64,000 nt of DNA from Saprospiraceae bacterium (lineage in GTDB: Bacteria; Bacteroidota; Bacteroidia; Chitinophagales; Saprospiraceae). The stretch spans positions 1 to 64,000 of the forward strand of contig JAEUUT010000055.1 in NCBI GenBank assembly GCA_016787415.1, given 5' to 3'. A program made the position numbers and the translations under genes. The notes under the pieces are model-generated. The model was not told where the DNA came from and searched no databases. It was given only the letters and a program-made list of their open reading frames with translations. Positions 44,653-53,376 of the stretch are shown here, in pieces. The stretch's first letter is position 1; the number at the start of each line of letters is the position of its first letter.

Positions 44653-44813
44653 CCCGTATAGTGGTTTCCCGCAGATATCGCAGAATACACGCAGAATTCG
44701 CAGAACGTAGAGTACACAATAACCATCAATAGAAAATCGTAGGTGTACTCTACGTTCTGCGAATTCTGCGTGTATTCTGCGATATCTGCGGGAAACCACT
44801 ATACGGGAAAAAA
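44647..44813. repeat. Word-array palindrome, CGCAGAATT family, 71-bp perfect arms
   Basis: The arms 44647-44717 and 44743-44813 are perfect reverse complements over 71 bases, with a 25-base loop. From the outside: TTTTTTCCCGTATAGTGG, then words CGCAGATAT, CGCAGAATACA, CGCAGAATT, and GTAGAGTACAC at the loop. It fills the gap between two convergent genes. It is the same family as 12361-12540, but its words have diverged while its own arms remain identical. Confidence 0.97.
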
Positions 44814-44846
44814 CTCTAACACCGATCGAAGTATCTCTTCTGTTTT

Positions 44847-46490
44847 TTATTTCCCCGTCCTCCAGTCCTGCGCATTCAAACACTGCGCCGCCGTCAGCCC
44901 ACCTTTTCGCGCAGCAAATACGCCGTACCGCAAATCATGCACCCCATCTTTGCTATGCGCATCAGGGTTGATACTGACTTGGATGCCGCGCCGCACGGCA
45001 TCCTGTATAAGCGTCCAGTCGATATCCAGGCGATACGGATTGGCATTGAGTTCGATGGCTACGCCGTGTTTGGCGCAGGCATCGAGTACCACATCCCAAT
45101 CGAGCGGGTAACCTTCGCGGCTGAGCAGCAGGCGGCCTGTCGGGTGCCCGAGAATCGTGGTATATGGGTTTTCGATGGCCCGCAACACCCTTTCCGTGGC
45201 TTTTTCCTTCGACATTTTCAGGTTGGTATGCACCGATGCGATGACGAAGTCGAGTTGCTGCAAAATTTCGGGCTCGTAATCCAGCGAGCCATCGTTCAGG
45301 ATATCACTTTCAATGCCTTTCAGGATGCGGAAAGGCGCCATTTCGGCATTGAGTTGGTCTATTTCGGCCATTTGTGCCAGCAGTCGATCCGGTTTGAGGC
45401 CATTGGCATAAAACGCCGCCTGGCTGTGATCGGTAATGCCGATATAGTCATAACCCATAGATCGAACGTATTCGCACATTTCCCGCAGGCTATGGAGTCC
45501 GTCGCTCCAGGTAGTGTGTACGTGCAGCACGCCTTTAATATCCTGTTCTTCAACCAGTTGTGGCAGTTTTTGCTGTTTGGCGGCTTCTAGATAGCGGCCG
45601 TCTTCGCGTAGTTCCGGCGCGATAAAAGGCAGTGCTGCGCGTTCGAACACCTCGTATTCGCTGCGCAGGTTTTTGAAAGAAATGCCGGGCGCTGCGGCTA
45701 CAAAAGCATCCAGAAAAGCCTGGCTACCTGTATGTTGAAACAATTTGGAGCCAAACTCTTCGGTCATACAGCGATGTACCGTTACCAGCGTATTGTTCTG
45801 AAGGCGCACTTCATACCGGATCGTGCTTTCCGTTTTTTCCAGGGTAATGGTAGAGCCATCAAAAACCGCACTGAGGTCGCCATTGTAGCCTACCAGTATC
45901 TCGATATGCTCGACAACGGGGCAACGACGGCGTAGTTCGCCCACGGGCGACACGTAGGCGCCTGGCAATTTTCCGGTGAGCCACACGCACACAAAATCGG
46001 CCTCTTCTTCCGCCACATCGATGTGTACTTTGTCGCGACTCCTGAAGAAATATTCGAGTTTCTGGCGCAGGTCTTCCTGGGTTTTCAGTCCAAAACCCTT
46101 GTATTCGATGAGGCGGTTTTCATTACAGGCATACCAGAGTTCGCCAACCGTTTCGAGGCCCATTTCCTTCCATACAACCCGCACCTTTTTTGGTCCGAAA
46201 CCATTCACTTCCAGCATTTCGACGATACCGGGAGGTGTTTCATTGCGGTATTTTTCGAGTGCCGCCATTTTACCGTTACCGATCAGTTCGCGGATTTTGC
46301 CGGCAATGGCAGGCCCCACCCCTTTGATGCCCTTGATTTCCGGGTCGGACATATCGGCCAGCGGGCGGTCGAGTTTACGCAAGGTCAGGTAGGCATTCCT
46401 GTAGGAACGAATGCGAAAATCATCCTCCTCATGCAGTTCCATAAGGTTGGCCAGTTCGTCGAAGGAGTTGGCGATTTGTTTGTTGGTCAT
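44847..46490 (-). CDS. polX: PolX-like protein: PHP exonuclease domain with degenerate polymerase site
   Basis: A 547-residue protein. Residues 1-100 hold the 8-kDa-like helices and helix-hairpin-helix motifs ('IKGIKGVGPAIAGKI', 'VNGFGPKKVRVVWKEMG'). In the palm the usual GSxRR...DLDIL is 'VGELRRRCPVVEHIEIL', so the two catalytic Asp are His195 and Glu197. The C-terminal PHP domain (~315-547) is complete: HVHTTWSDG, GITDHSQAA, KGIESDIL, ASVHTNL, GHPTGRLL, NPDAHSKDG. I infer 3'-5' exonuclease or phosphoesterase activity with weak or no polymerisation. It is known that such degenerate forms exist in Bacteroidota (memory). Confidence 0.9.
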   Translation of the reverse strand: MTNKQIANSFDELANLMELHEEDDFRIRSYRNAYLTLRKLDRPLADMSDPEIKGIKGVGPAIAGKIRELIGNGKMAALEKYRNETPPGIVEMLEVNGFGPKKVRVVWKEMGLETVGELWYACNENRLIEYKGFGLKTQEDLRQKLEYFFRSRDKVHIDVAEEEADFVCVWLTGKLPGAYVSPVGELRRRCPVVEHIEILVGYNGDLSAVFDGSTITLEKTESTIRYEVRLQNNTLVTVHRCMTEEFGSKLFQHTGSQAFLDAFVAAAPGISFKNLRSEYEVFERAALPFIAPELREDGRYLEAAKQQKLPQLVEEQDIKGVLHVHTTWSDGLHSLREMCEYVRSMGYDYIGITDHSQAAFYANGLKPDRLLAQMAEIDQLNAEMAPFRILKGIESDILNDGSLDYEPEILQQLDFVIASVHTNLKMSKEKATERVLRAIENPYTTILGHPTGRLLLSREGYPLDWDVVLDACAKHGVAIELNANPYRLDIDWTLIQDAVRRGIQVSINPDAHSKDGVHDLRYGVFAARKGGLTAAQCLNAQDWRTGK

Positions 46491-46494
46491 GAGA

Positions 46495-46723
46495 AGGGTT
46501 GATAAGTGTTGATGAGGGTTGATGAGGTTGATGAGGTTGATAAGGGTTGATGAGGTTGATGAGGTTGATAAGGGTTGATGGGGTTGATGGGGTTGATGGG
46601 GTTGATAAGGTTGATAAATTATTGCCCGAGATAAGGGAAAGATTTTTTATTCATAGAGTGGATGAATATCAACCTTATCAACCCCATCAACTCTTATCAA
46701 CTCTTATCAACCCCCATCAACCC
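46495..46723. repeat. Word-array palindrome, GGGTTGATGAGG family
   Basis: The left array (46495-46618) has about fourteen words GGTTGATGA/GGGTTGATAA; the right array (46668-46723) is shorter (ATCAACCTTATCAACCCC). The loop has TTCATAGAGTGGATGAATAT, matching the core of the copy at 18955-19106. The TGA stop of the UbiA-family gene (46717-46719) lies in the right array; the left array starts 4 bases after the polX ATG on its upstream side. Confidence 0.92.
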
Positions 46724-47598
46724 CTTTCCGCCCCATACAACAGCCACGCAAACGCGCCGATCCAGGCCAAAAGTACCAATTGCAGGAACAGGTCGCGCAG
46801 CAAAGCCCTTGTAGGAGATTCCGTTTTATTAAAAACCAGCGCCAATTGCAAATAGCGAAGGATACCCAGAATGACAAAAAACGTGGTAAAATAGATGCGA
46901 TCGCTGCCGATACGCCCGGTCACTTCCGGCGAAAAACAATACATCAAATACGCCACAATGGCAACCGTAGAACACACCGTAATGCTCACATCCAGAAAAG
47001 GCAGGTTGTAACCTTCCAGCGCCTTGCGAAAGTTATTTTCACCCATAGCAATCACATACTCTCCGCGTCGTTTGGCAAGCCCAAGTATCAAGGCCAGCAG
47101 GAAGGTCAGCACAATCAGCCATTGCGATACCGGCACACCCGTAACTGCGCCACCGGCAAAAACCCGCAACAAAAACCCCAAACCAATCAGCGATACATCA
47201 ATCAGGGCAATGTGTTTGAGCGAAAAAGAGTAAAACACATTGACCAGAAAATACAACAAGGTAAATACCAGCAAGTGTACGCTCAGGTATAACGACAAAC
47301 CAGCACTACATCCAAGCAACACCAGCAAAATAACGATCGCCTGCGGCACACGGATAGCCCCGCTTGCAATCGGGCGTTTGCATTTATCAGGGTGGTTGCG
47401 GTCTTGCGGGGCATCCACCATATCATTGAGCACATACACAGCCGATGCAATGAGGCAAAAAGCCAGAAATCCCAGCAGCGCATCGCGCATAACCACTGGG
47501 TCGTTCAGCCGGGCTGCAAAAAACGCAGGAATAAAGATGAACAGGTTTTTTACCCAGTGTTCCGGTCGCAGCAGGGAAATAATCTGACGAGGAGCCAT
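46717..47598 (-). CDS. UbiA-family prenyltransferase, decaprenyl-phosphate phosphoribosyltransferase-like
   Basis: A 293-residue membrane protein with about eight or nine helices. I start at MAPRQIISLLRPEHWVKN; the ORF goes 28 codons further into repeat DNA. The Asp-rich motif 'LNDMVDAPQDRNHPDKCKRP' has the NDxxDxxxD of UbiA enzymes, and 'GLAKRRGEYV' is the second loop. The 'RPEHWVKN' beginning and 'DRNHPDKCKRPIASG' are typical for DPPR synthase, which joins phosphoribose to polyprenyl phosphate. The purpose in Bacteroidota is unclear. The stop codon is part of a repeat array. Confidence 0.87.
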   Translation of the reverse strand: MAPRQIISLLRPEHWVKNLFIFIPAFFAARLNDPVVMRDALLGFLAFCLIASAVYVLNDMVDAPQDRNHPDKCKRPIASGAIRVPQAIVILLVLLGCSAGLSLYLSVHLLVFTLLYFLVNVFYSFSLKHIALIDVSLIGLGFLLRVFAGGAVTGVPVSQWLIVLTFLLALILGLAKRRGEYVIAMGENNFRKALEGYNLPFLDVSITVCSTVAIVAYLMYCFSPEVTGRIGSDRIYFTTFFVILGILRYLQLALVFNKTESPTRALLRDLFLQLVLLAWIGAFAWLLYGAERG

Positions 47599-47621
47599 AT
47601 CGGCAAAGGTAATATTTGCTT

Positions 47622-47785
47622 TAAAGCATGTTTGGGATTTTTTTGCTGGGCCTGAAAAGCGGCTTTTTTGCGCGTTTTTCACCTTTTTTTATTTACATAG
47701 TCACCGCTATGCGCATAAAAAAACGCGCAAAACGTACAAAAAATCCATCTTTTCAGGCCCGGCAAAAAATCCCAAACATGCTTTA
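47622..47785. repeat. Long inverted repeat without word arrays
   Basis: The outer arms (47623-47659 and 47749-47784) pair TAAAGCATGTTTGGGATTTT with its complement and then GCTGGGCCTGAAAAG with CTTTTCAGGCCCGGC. Inside, GCGCGTTTTT (47671) pairs with AAAAAACGCGC (47718). It separates two genes on the same strand, and the right end starts at the TAA of the trans-sulfuration gene. Confidence 0.85.
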
Positions 47786-48952
47786 CAAAACCTCCATCGC
47801 CTGTTCCAAATCTTCCCACAACCATTCCGCATCTTCCAGTCCAATATAAAAACGCACAAAATTCCAGGGCAAATCAGGATCGGGTCGGCCGGGGATGTTG
47901 TAAAAACCCACCATCGGGATCATAAGCGATTCGTGCCCGCCCCAACTCACTGCCATCAGGAACCTGCGCAGGCGATGGATAAATGCTTCCATTTTTTCCA
48001 TAGAATCGGCCCGAAACTGTACCGAAAACAAGCCGCTACATCCCCGCATCTGCCGCATAGCCAGTTCGCGCTGCGGAAAACTGTCGTGAAATGGATACCA
48101 GATACGCTCCACTTTCGGATGTTGACCCAGTCGGGTTACGATGGCCTGTGCGCTTTCGCTGCTGCGCTGCAGGCGCAAGGGCAGGGTGCGCAGGCCGCGA
48201 ATAATGAGCGCGGCATCGTGCGGGGCCAGTGCAGCACCGATGGTCATGAGTTCGGAACTGAATATTTTTTGCACCATTTCGCTGGAAGCGCACAACACGC
48301 CCGCTACCACATCTGAATGCCCATTGAGGTATTTGGAACCCGAATGCAACACAATGTCGATACCGAATGCCGCCGGATTCTGGTACAAGGGCGAATTGTA
48401 GGAGTTGTCGATCATCGACACCAGCCCGTGTTTTTTTGCCAGCGCCGCACAGGCCGCCAAATCCTGGCATTCAAACGTCATGGTATTGGGGCTTTCGAGA
48501 TAGAGTATCCGCGTATTGGGGCGAATGGCGGCGGCAATGTTATCTGTATTCGTGCCATCAACAAAAGTGTGCTCCACACCAAAGCGGCCCAACAGTTTTC
48601 GCAGCAAAGAAGAAGTCCAGGAGTATGGCATTTGCTGACATACCACATGGTCGCCCGCTTTCACATTCCCGATCACCGCTGCCGCAATGGCTGCTGCGCC
48701 GCTGGAAAACACCAGGGCATCTTCCGTACCTTCCAGGGCTGCCAGTTTTTTGCGCAGAATTTCTACAGTCGGGTTATTCCCCCGGCTGTACACGTGTTGA
48801 TGGAGTTCGTCGGCAAACCCGGTTCGGAAACTGTCCAAATCCGGAAATACAAAATTGCTGCTTTGCACAACAGGCGGCGAAACCGCATGGAAATATTGCT
48901 CCCGATCTTCGCCCAGGTGGTTGAGGATGTGGGAAAGGGAAGTATCTTGCAT
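47783..48952 (-). CDS. PLP-dependent trans-sulfuration enzyme (cystathionine synthase/lyase family)
   Basis: A 389-residue Cys/Met metabolism enzyme. The Schiff-base lysine is Lys207 in 'LHSGSKYLNGHSDVVAG', a clear family signature; Asp182 (MIDNSYNSPLY) holds the pyridine nitrogen, and 'VYSRGNNPTVEILRKKLAALEG' is the N-terminal PLP-phosphate area, with N-N in place of the usual TGNPT. It could be a cystathionine gamma-synthase, beta-/gamma-lyase or related enzyme; specificity is not readable. The stop TAA is followed at once by the arm of an inverted repeat. Confidence 0.92.
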   Translation of the reverse strand: MQDTSLSHILNHLGEDREQYFHAVSPPVVQSSNFVFPDLDSFRTGFADELHQHVYSRGNNPTVEILRKKLAALEGTEDALVFSSGAAAIAAAVIGNVKAGDHVVCQQMPYSWTSSLLRKLLGRFGVEHTFVDGTNTDNIAAAIRPNTRILYLESPNTMTFECQDLAACAALAKKHGLVSMIDNSYNSPLYQNPAAFGIDIVLHSGSKYLNGHSDVVAGVLCASSEMVQKIFSSELMTIGAALAPHDAALIIRGLRTLPLRLQRSSESAQAIVTRLGQHPKVERIWYPFHDSFPQRELAMRQMRGCSGLFSVQFRADSMEKMEAFIHRLRRFLMAVSWGGHESLMIPMVGFYNIPGRPDPDLPWNFVRFYIGLEDAEWLWEDLEQAMEVL

Positions 48953-48955
48953 ATT

Positions 48956-49142
48956 TGTTATTGGTTATCTGTTATTGGTTATCTGTTATCAGGGGTGGGT
49001 AAGAGACCGTCTGTGGGTTGGTTATCGGTTGTCAAGGTGCTTTGGTATGTTTGGCTGTTTAACAAGGAATGCCAATCATATCTACAGACGGTCTCTTACC
49101 CACCCCTGATAACAGATAACCAATAACAGATAACCGATAACA
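48956..49142. repeat. Word-array palindrome, TTATCTGTTATTGG family
   Basis: The arms 48956-49014 and 49084-49142 match at 58 of 59 positions. Outer words: GTTATTGGTTATCT; inner core: ATCAGGGGTGGGTAAGAGAC then CGTCTGT, shared with 37749-37891. The loop is 69 bases. It is situated between two divergent genes and fills their whole intergenic space. Confidence 0.95.
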
Positions 49143-49169
49143 AATATCTTTACCCTTCAAATTCCTTTC

Positions 49170-50324
49170 GTGTCTACCGTAAAAAAAATAGTCATTGTGT
49201 CACCGGCGCATCCATTGCGGGGTGGTATTGCCGCCTCTTCGGAGCGGCTGGCGCAGGCCTTGCAGGCCATGGGCCATGAGGTGGTGCTTTATTCATTTTC
49301 GTTGCAATATCCTGCATTTTTATTTCCGGGAAAAACGCAATTTACCGACGACCCGCCGCCAGCCGGGCTGCTCATCAAAACCCGAATCAACGCCGTTAAT
49401 CCTGTCAACTGGATTTTGACAGGCCGGGCCATTGCACTCGAACAGGCCGATCAGATCATCGTACGGTTTTGGCTGCCATTTATGGGCCCTTGCCTGGGTA
49501 CGGTGCTGCGCGTGGCACGTTTTTTTTCGCGTAAAAAACTGCAGATCACGGCGCTGGTCGACAACATCATACCACATGAAAAACGGTTGGGCGACCGGCC
49601 TTTTGCCCGGTATTTTGTCGGAGCCTGCGACGACTTTGTAGCCATGTCGCATTCGGTACAGGAAGAAATCGGCACGTTTTCCCGTACCAAATCCGTGCGT
49701 TTTGCGCCGCACCCAGTGTACGACAACTACGGCTCTTCCATGAAGAAATCGGAGGCACGGCAACTCCTTGAACTTCCTGCGAACGTGCCACTGGTGCTGT
49801 TTTTTGGCTTCATCCGGCGCTACAAAGGGCTCGACCTCTTGCTGGAGGCGCTGGCGCTTTCGCCCGGCGTGCATGCTGTGGTGGCAGGCGAGTGCTATGA
49901 AGACTGGTCGTTTTATCAGCAAATCATCGAACGGCACGGACTGGCCAAGCGGCTTCACATGCATGTAGATTTCATCCCGGCCGATCAGGTGCGGGTATTT
50001 TTTTCCGCTGCTGATTTGATCGTTCAGCCTTACCGAACTGCCACGCAGAGCGGCATTTCACAGATCGCCTACCATTTTGAACAACCCATGGTGGTGACCA
50101 ATGTAGGTGGGCTGCCTGAAATTGTGACCGACGGCGTTTCCGGTTATGTAGTAGAGCCCGAGCCGGAAGCCATTGCCGCGGCCATATCAGATTTCTTTGA
50201 TAATCAAAGAGATGCATCGTTTCAGGAAGGTATACGCCAGGAAAAACAACGGTTCACCTGGGAGTACCTGGCAGAACGTTTGCTGGAAACAGGGGCAGCA
50301 AATGCAACCCGAAAAGAATCTTGA
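49170..50324 (+). CDS. Glycosyltransferase, GT4-like (GT-B fold)
   Basis: A 384-residue protein with GTG start (MSTVKKIVIVSPAHPLRGGI). The N-terminal 'PLRGGIAASSERLAQAL' is the acceptor-side glycine loop; 'VPLVLFFGFIRRYKGLDLLLEAL' and 'DLIVQPYRTATQSGISQIAYHF' with 'NVGGLPEIVTDGVSGYVVEP' form the donor-binding half, including the ExxxxxG-like segment. It transfers a sugar from a nucleotide donor to a membrane or surface glycan; details are unknown. The barrel gene begins 38 bases after the stop. Confidence 0.93.
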   Translation: MSTVKKIVIVSPAHPLRGGIAASSERLAQALQAMGHEVVLYSFSLQYPAFLFPGKTQFTDDPPPAGLLIKTRINAVNPVNWILTGRAIALEQADQIIVRFWLPFMGPCLGTVLRVARFFSRKKLQITALVDNIIPHEKRLGDRPFARYFVGACDDFVAMSHSVQEEIGTFSRTKSVRFAPHPVYDNYGSSMKKSEARQLLELPANVPLVLFFGFIRRYKGLDLLLEALALSPGVHAVVAGECYEDWSFYQQIIERHGLAKRLHMHVDFIPADQVRVFFSAADLIVQPYRTATQSGISQIAYHFEQPMVVTNVGGLPEIVTDGVSGYVVEPEPEAIAAAISDFFDNQRDASFQEGIRQEKQRFTWEYLAERLLETGAANATRKES

Positions 50325-50362
50325 GCATCAATCCAATATCATCAAAACGAAACCTGACTCCT

Positions 50363-50989
50363 ATGCTCAACAGATTTATTTTTTCCCTGCTCCTGCTCGG
50401 TTGTTTCTTCCCTGTATCTGCCCAATGGCATATAGGCATACAAGCCGGGCCCAACATCAGTTCTGCCCTCCTCAAAGGCGCCCCCTCAGGCAGCAACCTG
50501 CAAACGACCAGCCGCGTGTACTATTTCGGGGGCCTGACCGGCGAATACCATTTTTCCAATAAATGGGGCGCTGCACTCGGTGTACAATATGCTGTGCGGG
50601 GAAATGGCTACAAGGTGCGGGAAAATCCGGTGGCGGTAGAATCGTTTCGTCGTCAGTACATCGATGTCACACCGGTACTTGTTTATCGCATTCTGGATCG
50701 CATCGATGTTCAGGCAGGCGCTTATTTTTCCTCCAAACTGGGCGAACAATTTCAGACTGGAAACTCCGAAGATTGGAATACAGGCATTGTGACAGTGTAC
50801 GCGAACTCTGACTTCGGCCTGGCGCCTGGCGTACGTTTTCATGCCGGGAAATGGGTGTTTATTGCCAATGCCCAAATCGGCTTGAAACGCATTTCACAAT
50901 TCGAATTTACCAATGAATTTGGCGGGGCTTCCTTGGGTAGCGAGCGTAACAGGTCGTTCCAAATTGGACTGGGGTATTGTATTTTTTAA
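50363..50989 (+). CDS. PorT-family outer-membrane beta-barrel protein
   Basis: A 208-residue protein starting at MLNRFIFSLLLLGCFFPVSAQ, with signal cleavage near residue 21. 'WHIGIQAGPNISSAL', 'YYFGGLTGEYHFSNKWGAALGVQYAVRG', 'FGLAPGVRFHAGKWVFIAN' and the C-terminal 'SFQIGLGYCIF' are alternating strands of an eight-stranded OMP_b-brl_2 barrel. The function is unknown; PorT itself belongs to the T9SS, but this family is wide. Its TAA shares bases with the stop codon of the convergent argH (50986-50989). Confidence 0.82.
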   Translation: MLNRFIFSLLLLGCFFPVSAQWHIGIQAGPNISSALLKGAPSGSNLQTTSRVYYFGGLTGEYHFSNKWGAALGVQYAVRGNGYKVRENPVAVESFRRQYIDVTPVLVYRILDRIDVQAGAYFSSKLGEQFQTGNSEDWNTGIVTVYANSDFGLAPGVRFHAGKWVFIANAQIGLKRISQFEFTNEFGGASLGSERNRSFQIGLGYCIF

Positions 50990-52281
50990 CGCTCCAGCAC
51001 CTTCCGCATTTCACCACGAATATCTTCCGTACACAAATTACCAATGCTACCCTCATGGGTGTGGTGCAGCCCTGTGGAAATATCAAACTGAAAAGTGCCG
51101 GCTTCAATGGATTCACCCACTTGCCGGTATGCTTCCCGGAAAGGAAGTCCCTGCTTCACTTTTTCATTGACGGCTTCCACGCTGAACAGGTAGCGGTATT
51201 TTTCGTCGTCCAGAATATGGTCTTTCACCTGGATGTAGCCCAGCGCGTGGGTCATCATGGCAAAACATCCCTGCAATTCATTGAAGGCCGGAAACAGGAT
51301 TTCCTTGGTCAGTTGCAGGTCGCGGTGGTAACCTGAAGGCAGGTTGGCCAGCAAGAGCGTCAGTTCGTTGGGCAGTGCCTGCAAACGGTTGCAACGTGCC
51401 CGGATGAGTTCAAAAATATCGGGGTTTTTCTTGTGCGGCATGATACTGCTGCCTGTCGTGAGTTCGGACGGGAAACTGATAAACCCAAAATTCTGATTGA
51501 GGTACAGGCAGACGTCCATGGACATGCGGCCGAGTGTTGCAGCCAGGTTGGCCAGGCTTTGTGCCACAATTTTTTCCGTTTTGCCCCGACTCATTTGCGC
51601 ATATACGGCATTGAAATGGAGCGTGTCGAAGCCGAGCAATTCGGTCGTCATGCGCCGGTCGAGCGGGAAAGAAGAGCCATAGCCAGCGCCGCTGCCGAGC
51701 GGATTTTTATTGACGATGCGCGCCGCGGCCATCACCGTTTCCATATCGTCGACCAGGCTTTCCGCATACGCCCCGAACCATAATCCGAAGGAAGACGGCA
51801 TGGCAATTTGCAGGTGGGTATAGCCAGGCAGCAAGTGGTTTTTGTATCGTTCACTGAGGTCGAGCAGCAGGTCGAACAGGGTTTGCACCGATTGCGTAAC
51901 ACCTTGTAATTCAGCGCGTAAGAACAGTTTTATATCCACCGCCACCTGATCGTTTCGGCTGCGGCCCGCGTGTATTTTTTTGCCGGCATCGCCGATCCGC
52001 TGCGTCAGCAGGTATTCCACCTGCGAGTGTACATCTTCCATATCGGGATCGATGCTGAAATGGCCCGCGCGAATGTCGCCCAGCAAGTTATTGAGTTCGT
52101 GGTGTACGAGCGTTTTTTCTTCCAGTGTTAGAAGCCCGGCCTTTTCCAGCATAGCGGTGTGCGCCAGCGAACCGAGCACATCGTATTCGGCCAGCAGCAG
52201 GTCGAACACACGGTCGTTGCCAACGGTAAAAGATTCCACCATTTCGTGGGTGGAGGTGTTGTTTTTACTCCAGAGTTTCAT
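50986..52281 (-). CDS. argH: Argininosuccinate lyase
   Basis: A 431-residue enzyme of the fumarase/aspartase superfamily; it cleaves argininosuccinate to arginine and fumarate, the last step of arginine synthesis. The signature 'TTGSSIMPHKKNPDIFE' is at residues ~282-297, with the catalytic Ser in GSS; 'DVHSQVEYLLTQRIG' and 'AGRSRNDQVAVD' are other ASL blocks. It is the last gene of a compact set: argB - M20 - argH, with 6 bp to the M20 gene upstream. Confidence 0.97.
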   Translation of the reverse strand: MKLWSKNNTSTHEMVESFTVGNDRVFDLLLAEYDVLGSLAHTAMLEKAGLLTLEEKTLVHHELNNLLGDIRAGHFSIDPDMEDVHSQVEYLLTQRIGDAGKKIHAGRSRNDQVAVDIKLFLRAELQGVTQSVQTLFDLLLDLSERYKNHLLPGYTHLQIAMPSSFGLWFGAYAESLVDDMETVMAAARIVNKNPLGSGAGYGSSFPLDRRMTTELLGFDTLHFNAVYAQMSRGKTEKIVAQSLANLAATLGRMSMDVCLYLNQNFGFISFPSELTTGSSIMPHKKNPDIFELIRARCNRLQALPNELTLLLANLPSGYHRDLQLTKEILFPAFNELQGCFAMMTHALGYIQVKDHILDDEKYRYLFSVEAVNEKVKQGLPFREAYRQVGESIEAGTFQFDISTGLHHTHEGSIGNLCTEDIRGEMRKVLER

Positions 52282-52287
52282 GGTTGT

Positions 52288-53376
52288 TTAGATAAAACGC
52301 GCGAATTGTTCCAACAAACGGATGTACAAATCAATTCCCTCCTCTATTTCTTTCACGTAAATAAATTCGTCGGCCGTGTGGCTGCGAGCGCTGTCGCCGG
52401 GGCCCATTTTCAAGGTGCGAAACGGCATCAGTGCCTTGTCGGAAGTGGTGGGCGAGCCATAACTGCTGCGACCCAAAGCGGCCCCGGCACGCACCAGCGG
52501 ATGCTCTGGCGGAATGCCCGAAGATCGGATGCGCAGGCTGCGCGGTTGCACCTCGCATTGCACGTGTTGGCGCACCGTATCGACCACTTCTTCCAGCGTA
52601 TAGCACTCATTAACACGCGCATCGACCGTAAAATGGCAAACGTCGGGCACCACGTTGTGTTGCGTACCTGCCTGTATGATGGTAACCGACATTTTCACCG
52701 GCCCGAGCAAGTCCGATTCTTTCGGGAAACGATAGGTGCGAAACCACTCGATATCGGGTAAGGCCCGGTACAGCGCATTGTCGCCTTCTTCGCGGGCAGC
52801 ATGGCCCGAGCGCCCGTGGGCGGTACAATCGAGCACCACAAGGCCTTTTTCAGCCACCGCCATTTGCATTTGGGTGGGTTCGCCGACAATACCGCAGTCG
52901 ATACGGCCCAGTTCGGGCAACAGCAGTTCGACGCCATTTTTTCCGGAAATTTCCTCTTCGGCAGTAGCCGCGAAGATCAGGTTGAACGGCAGGTTTTCTG
53001 TTTCATAAAAATACAGAAAAGCGGCCATCAGCGACACCAGCGGGCCACCGGCGTCGTTGCTGCCCAGCCCGTAGAGTTTGCCGTCCGAGATTTCCGCAGC
53101 AAACGGATCGCGGGTGTAGCCTGCATTCGGCTTTACCGTGTCGTGGTGCGAATTGAGCAAAATGGTGGGTCGGGATGCCTCAAAATGTTTGTTGCGCGCC
53201 CAGACATTGTGCAGCAGTCGTTGTGTCGCCACTCCTTTTTCCTGCAAAAAAGCGTCGATCAGGGCAGCCGTATCCGCTTCTTCCCGGCTGAAAGAAGGAA
53301 TGGCTATCAGGCGACACAGCAGGTCGACCGCCTGTGCTGATAGCACCTGAACGGTGGTGGCCTCAGGCTTCATCAT
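52288..53376 (-). CDS. M20-family metallopeptidase, acylornithine/acylcitrulline deacetylase-like
   Basis: A 362-residue binuclear zinc amidohydrolase. 'LNSHHDTVKPNAGYTRDPF' holds the first metal ligand (His77, Asp79), 'LGSNDAGGPLV' the bridging Asp108, and 'ATAEEEISGKNG' the catalytic Glu and next ligand (140-141). Position between argB and argH shows it works in arginine synthesis: ArgE removing acetyl from N-acetylornithine, or the N-acetylcitrulline (or succinyl) version known in Bacteroidota. Its start overlaps the argB end by 14 bp. Confidence 0.9.
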   Translation of the reverse strand: MMKPEATTVQVLSAQAVDLLCRLIAIPSFSREEADTAALIDAFLQEKGVATQRLLHNVWARNKHFEASRPTILLNSHHDTVKPNAGYTRDPFAAEISDGKLYGLGSNDAGGPLVSLMAAFLYFYETENLPFNLIFAATAEEEISGKNGVELLLPELGRIDCGIVGEPTQMQMAVAEKGLVVLDCTAHGRSGHAAREEGDNALYRALPDIEWFRTYRFPKESDLLGPVKMSVTIIQAGTQHNVVPDVCHFTVDARVNECYTLEEVVDTVRQHVQCEVQPRSLRIRSSGIPPEHPLVRAGAALGRSSYGSPTTSDKALMPFRTLKMGPGDSARSHTADEFIYVKEIEEGIDLYIRLLEQFARFI

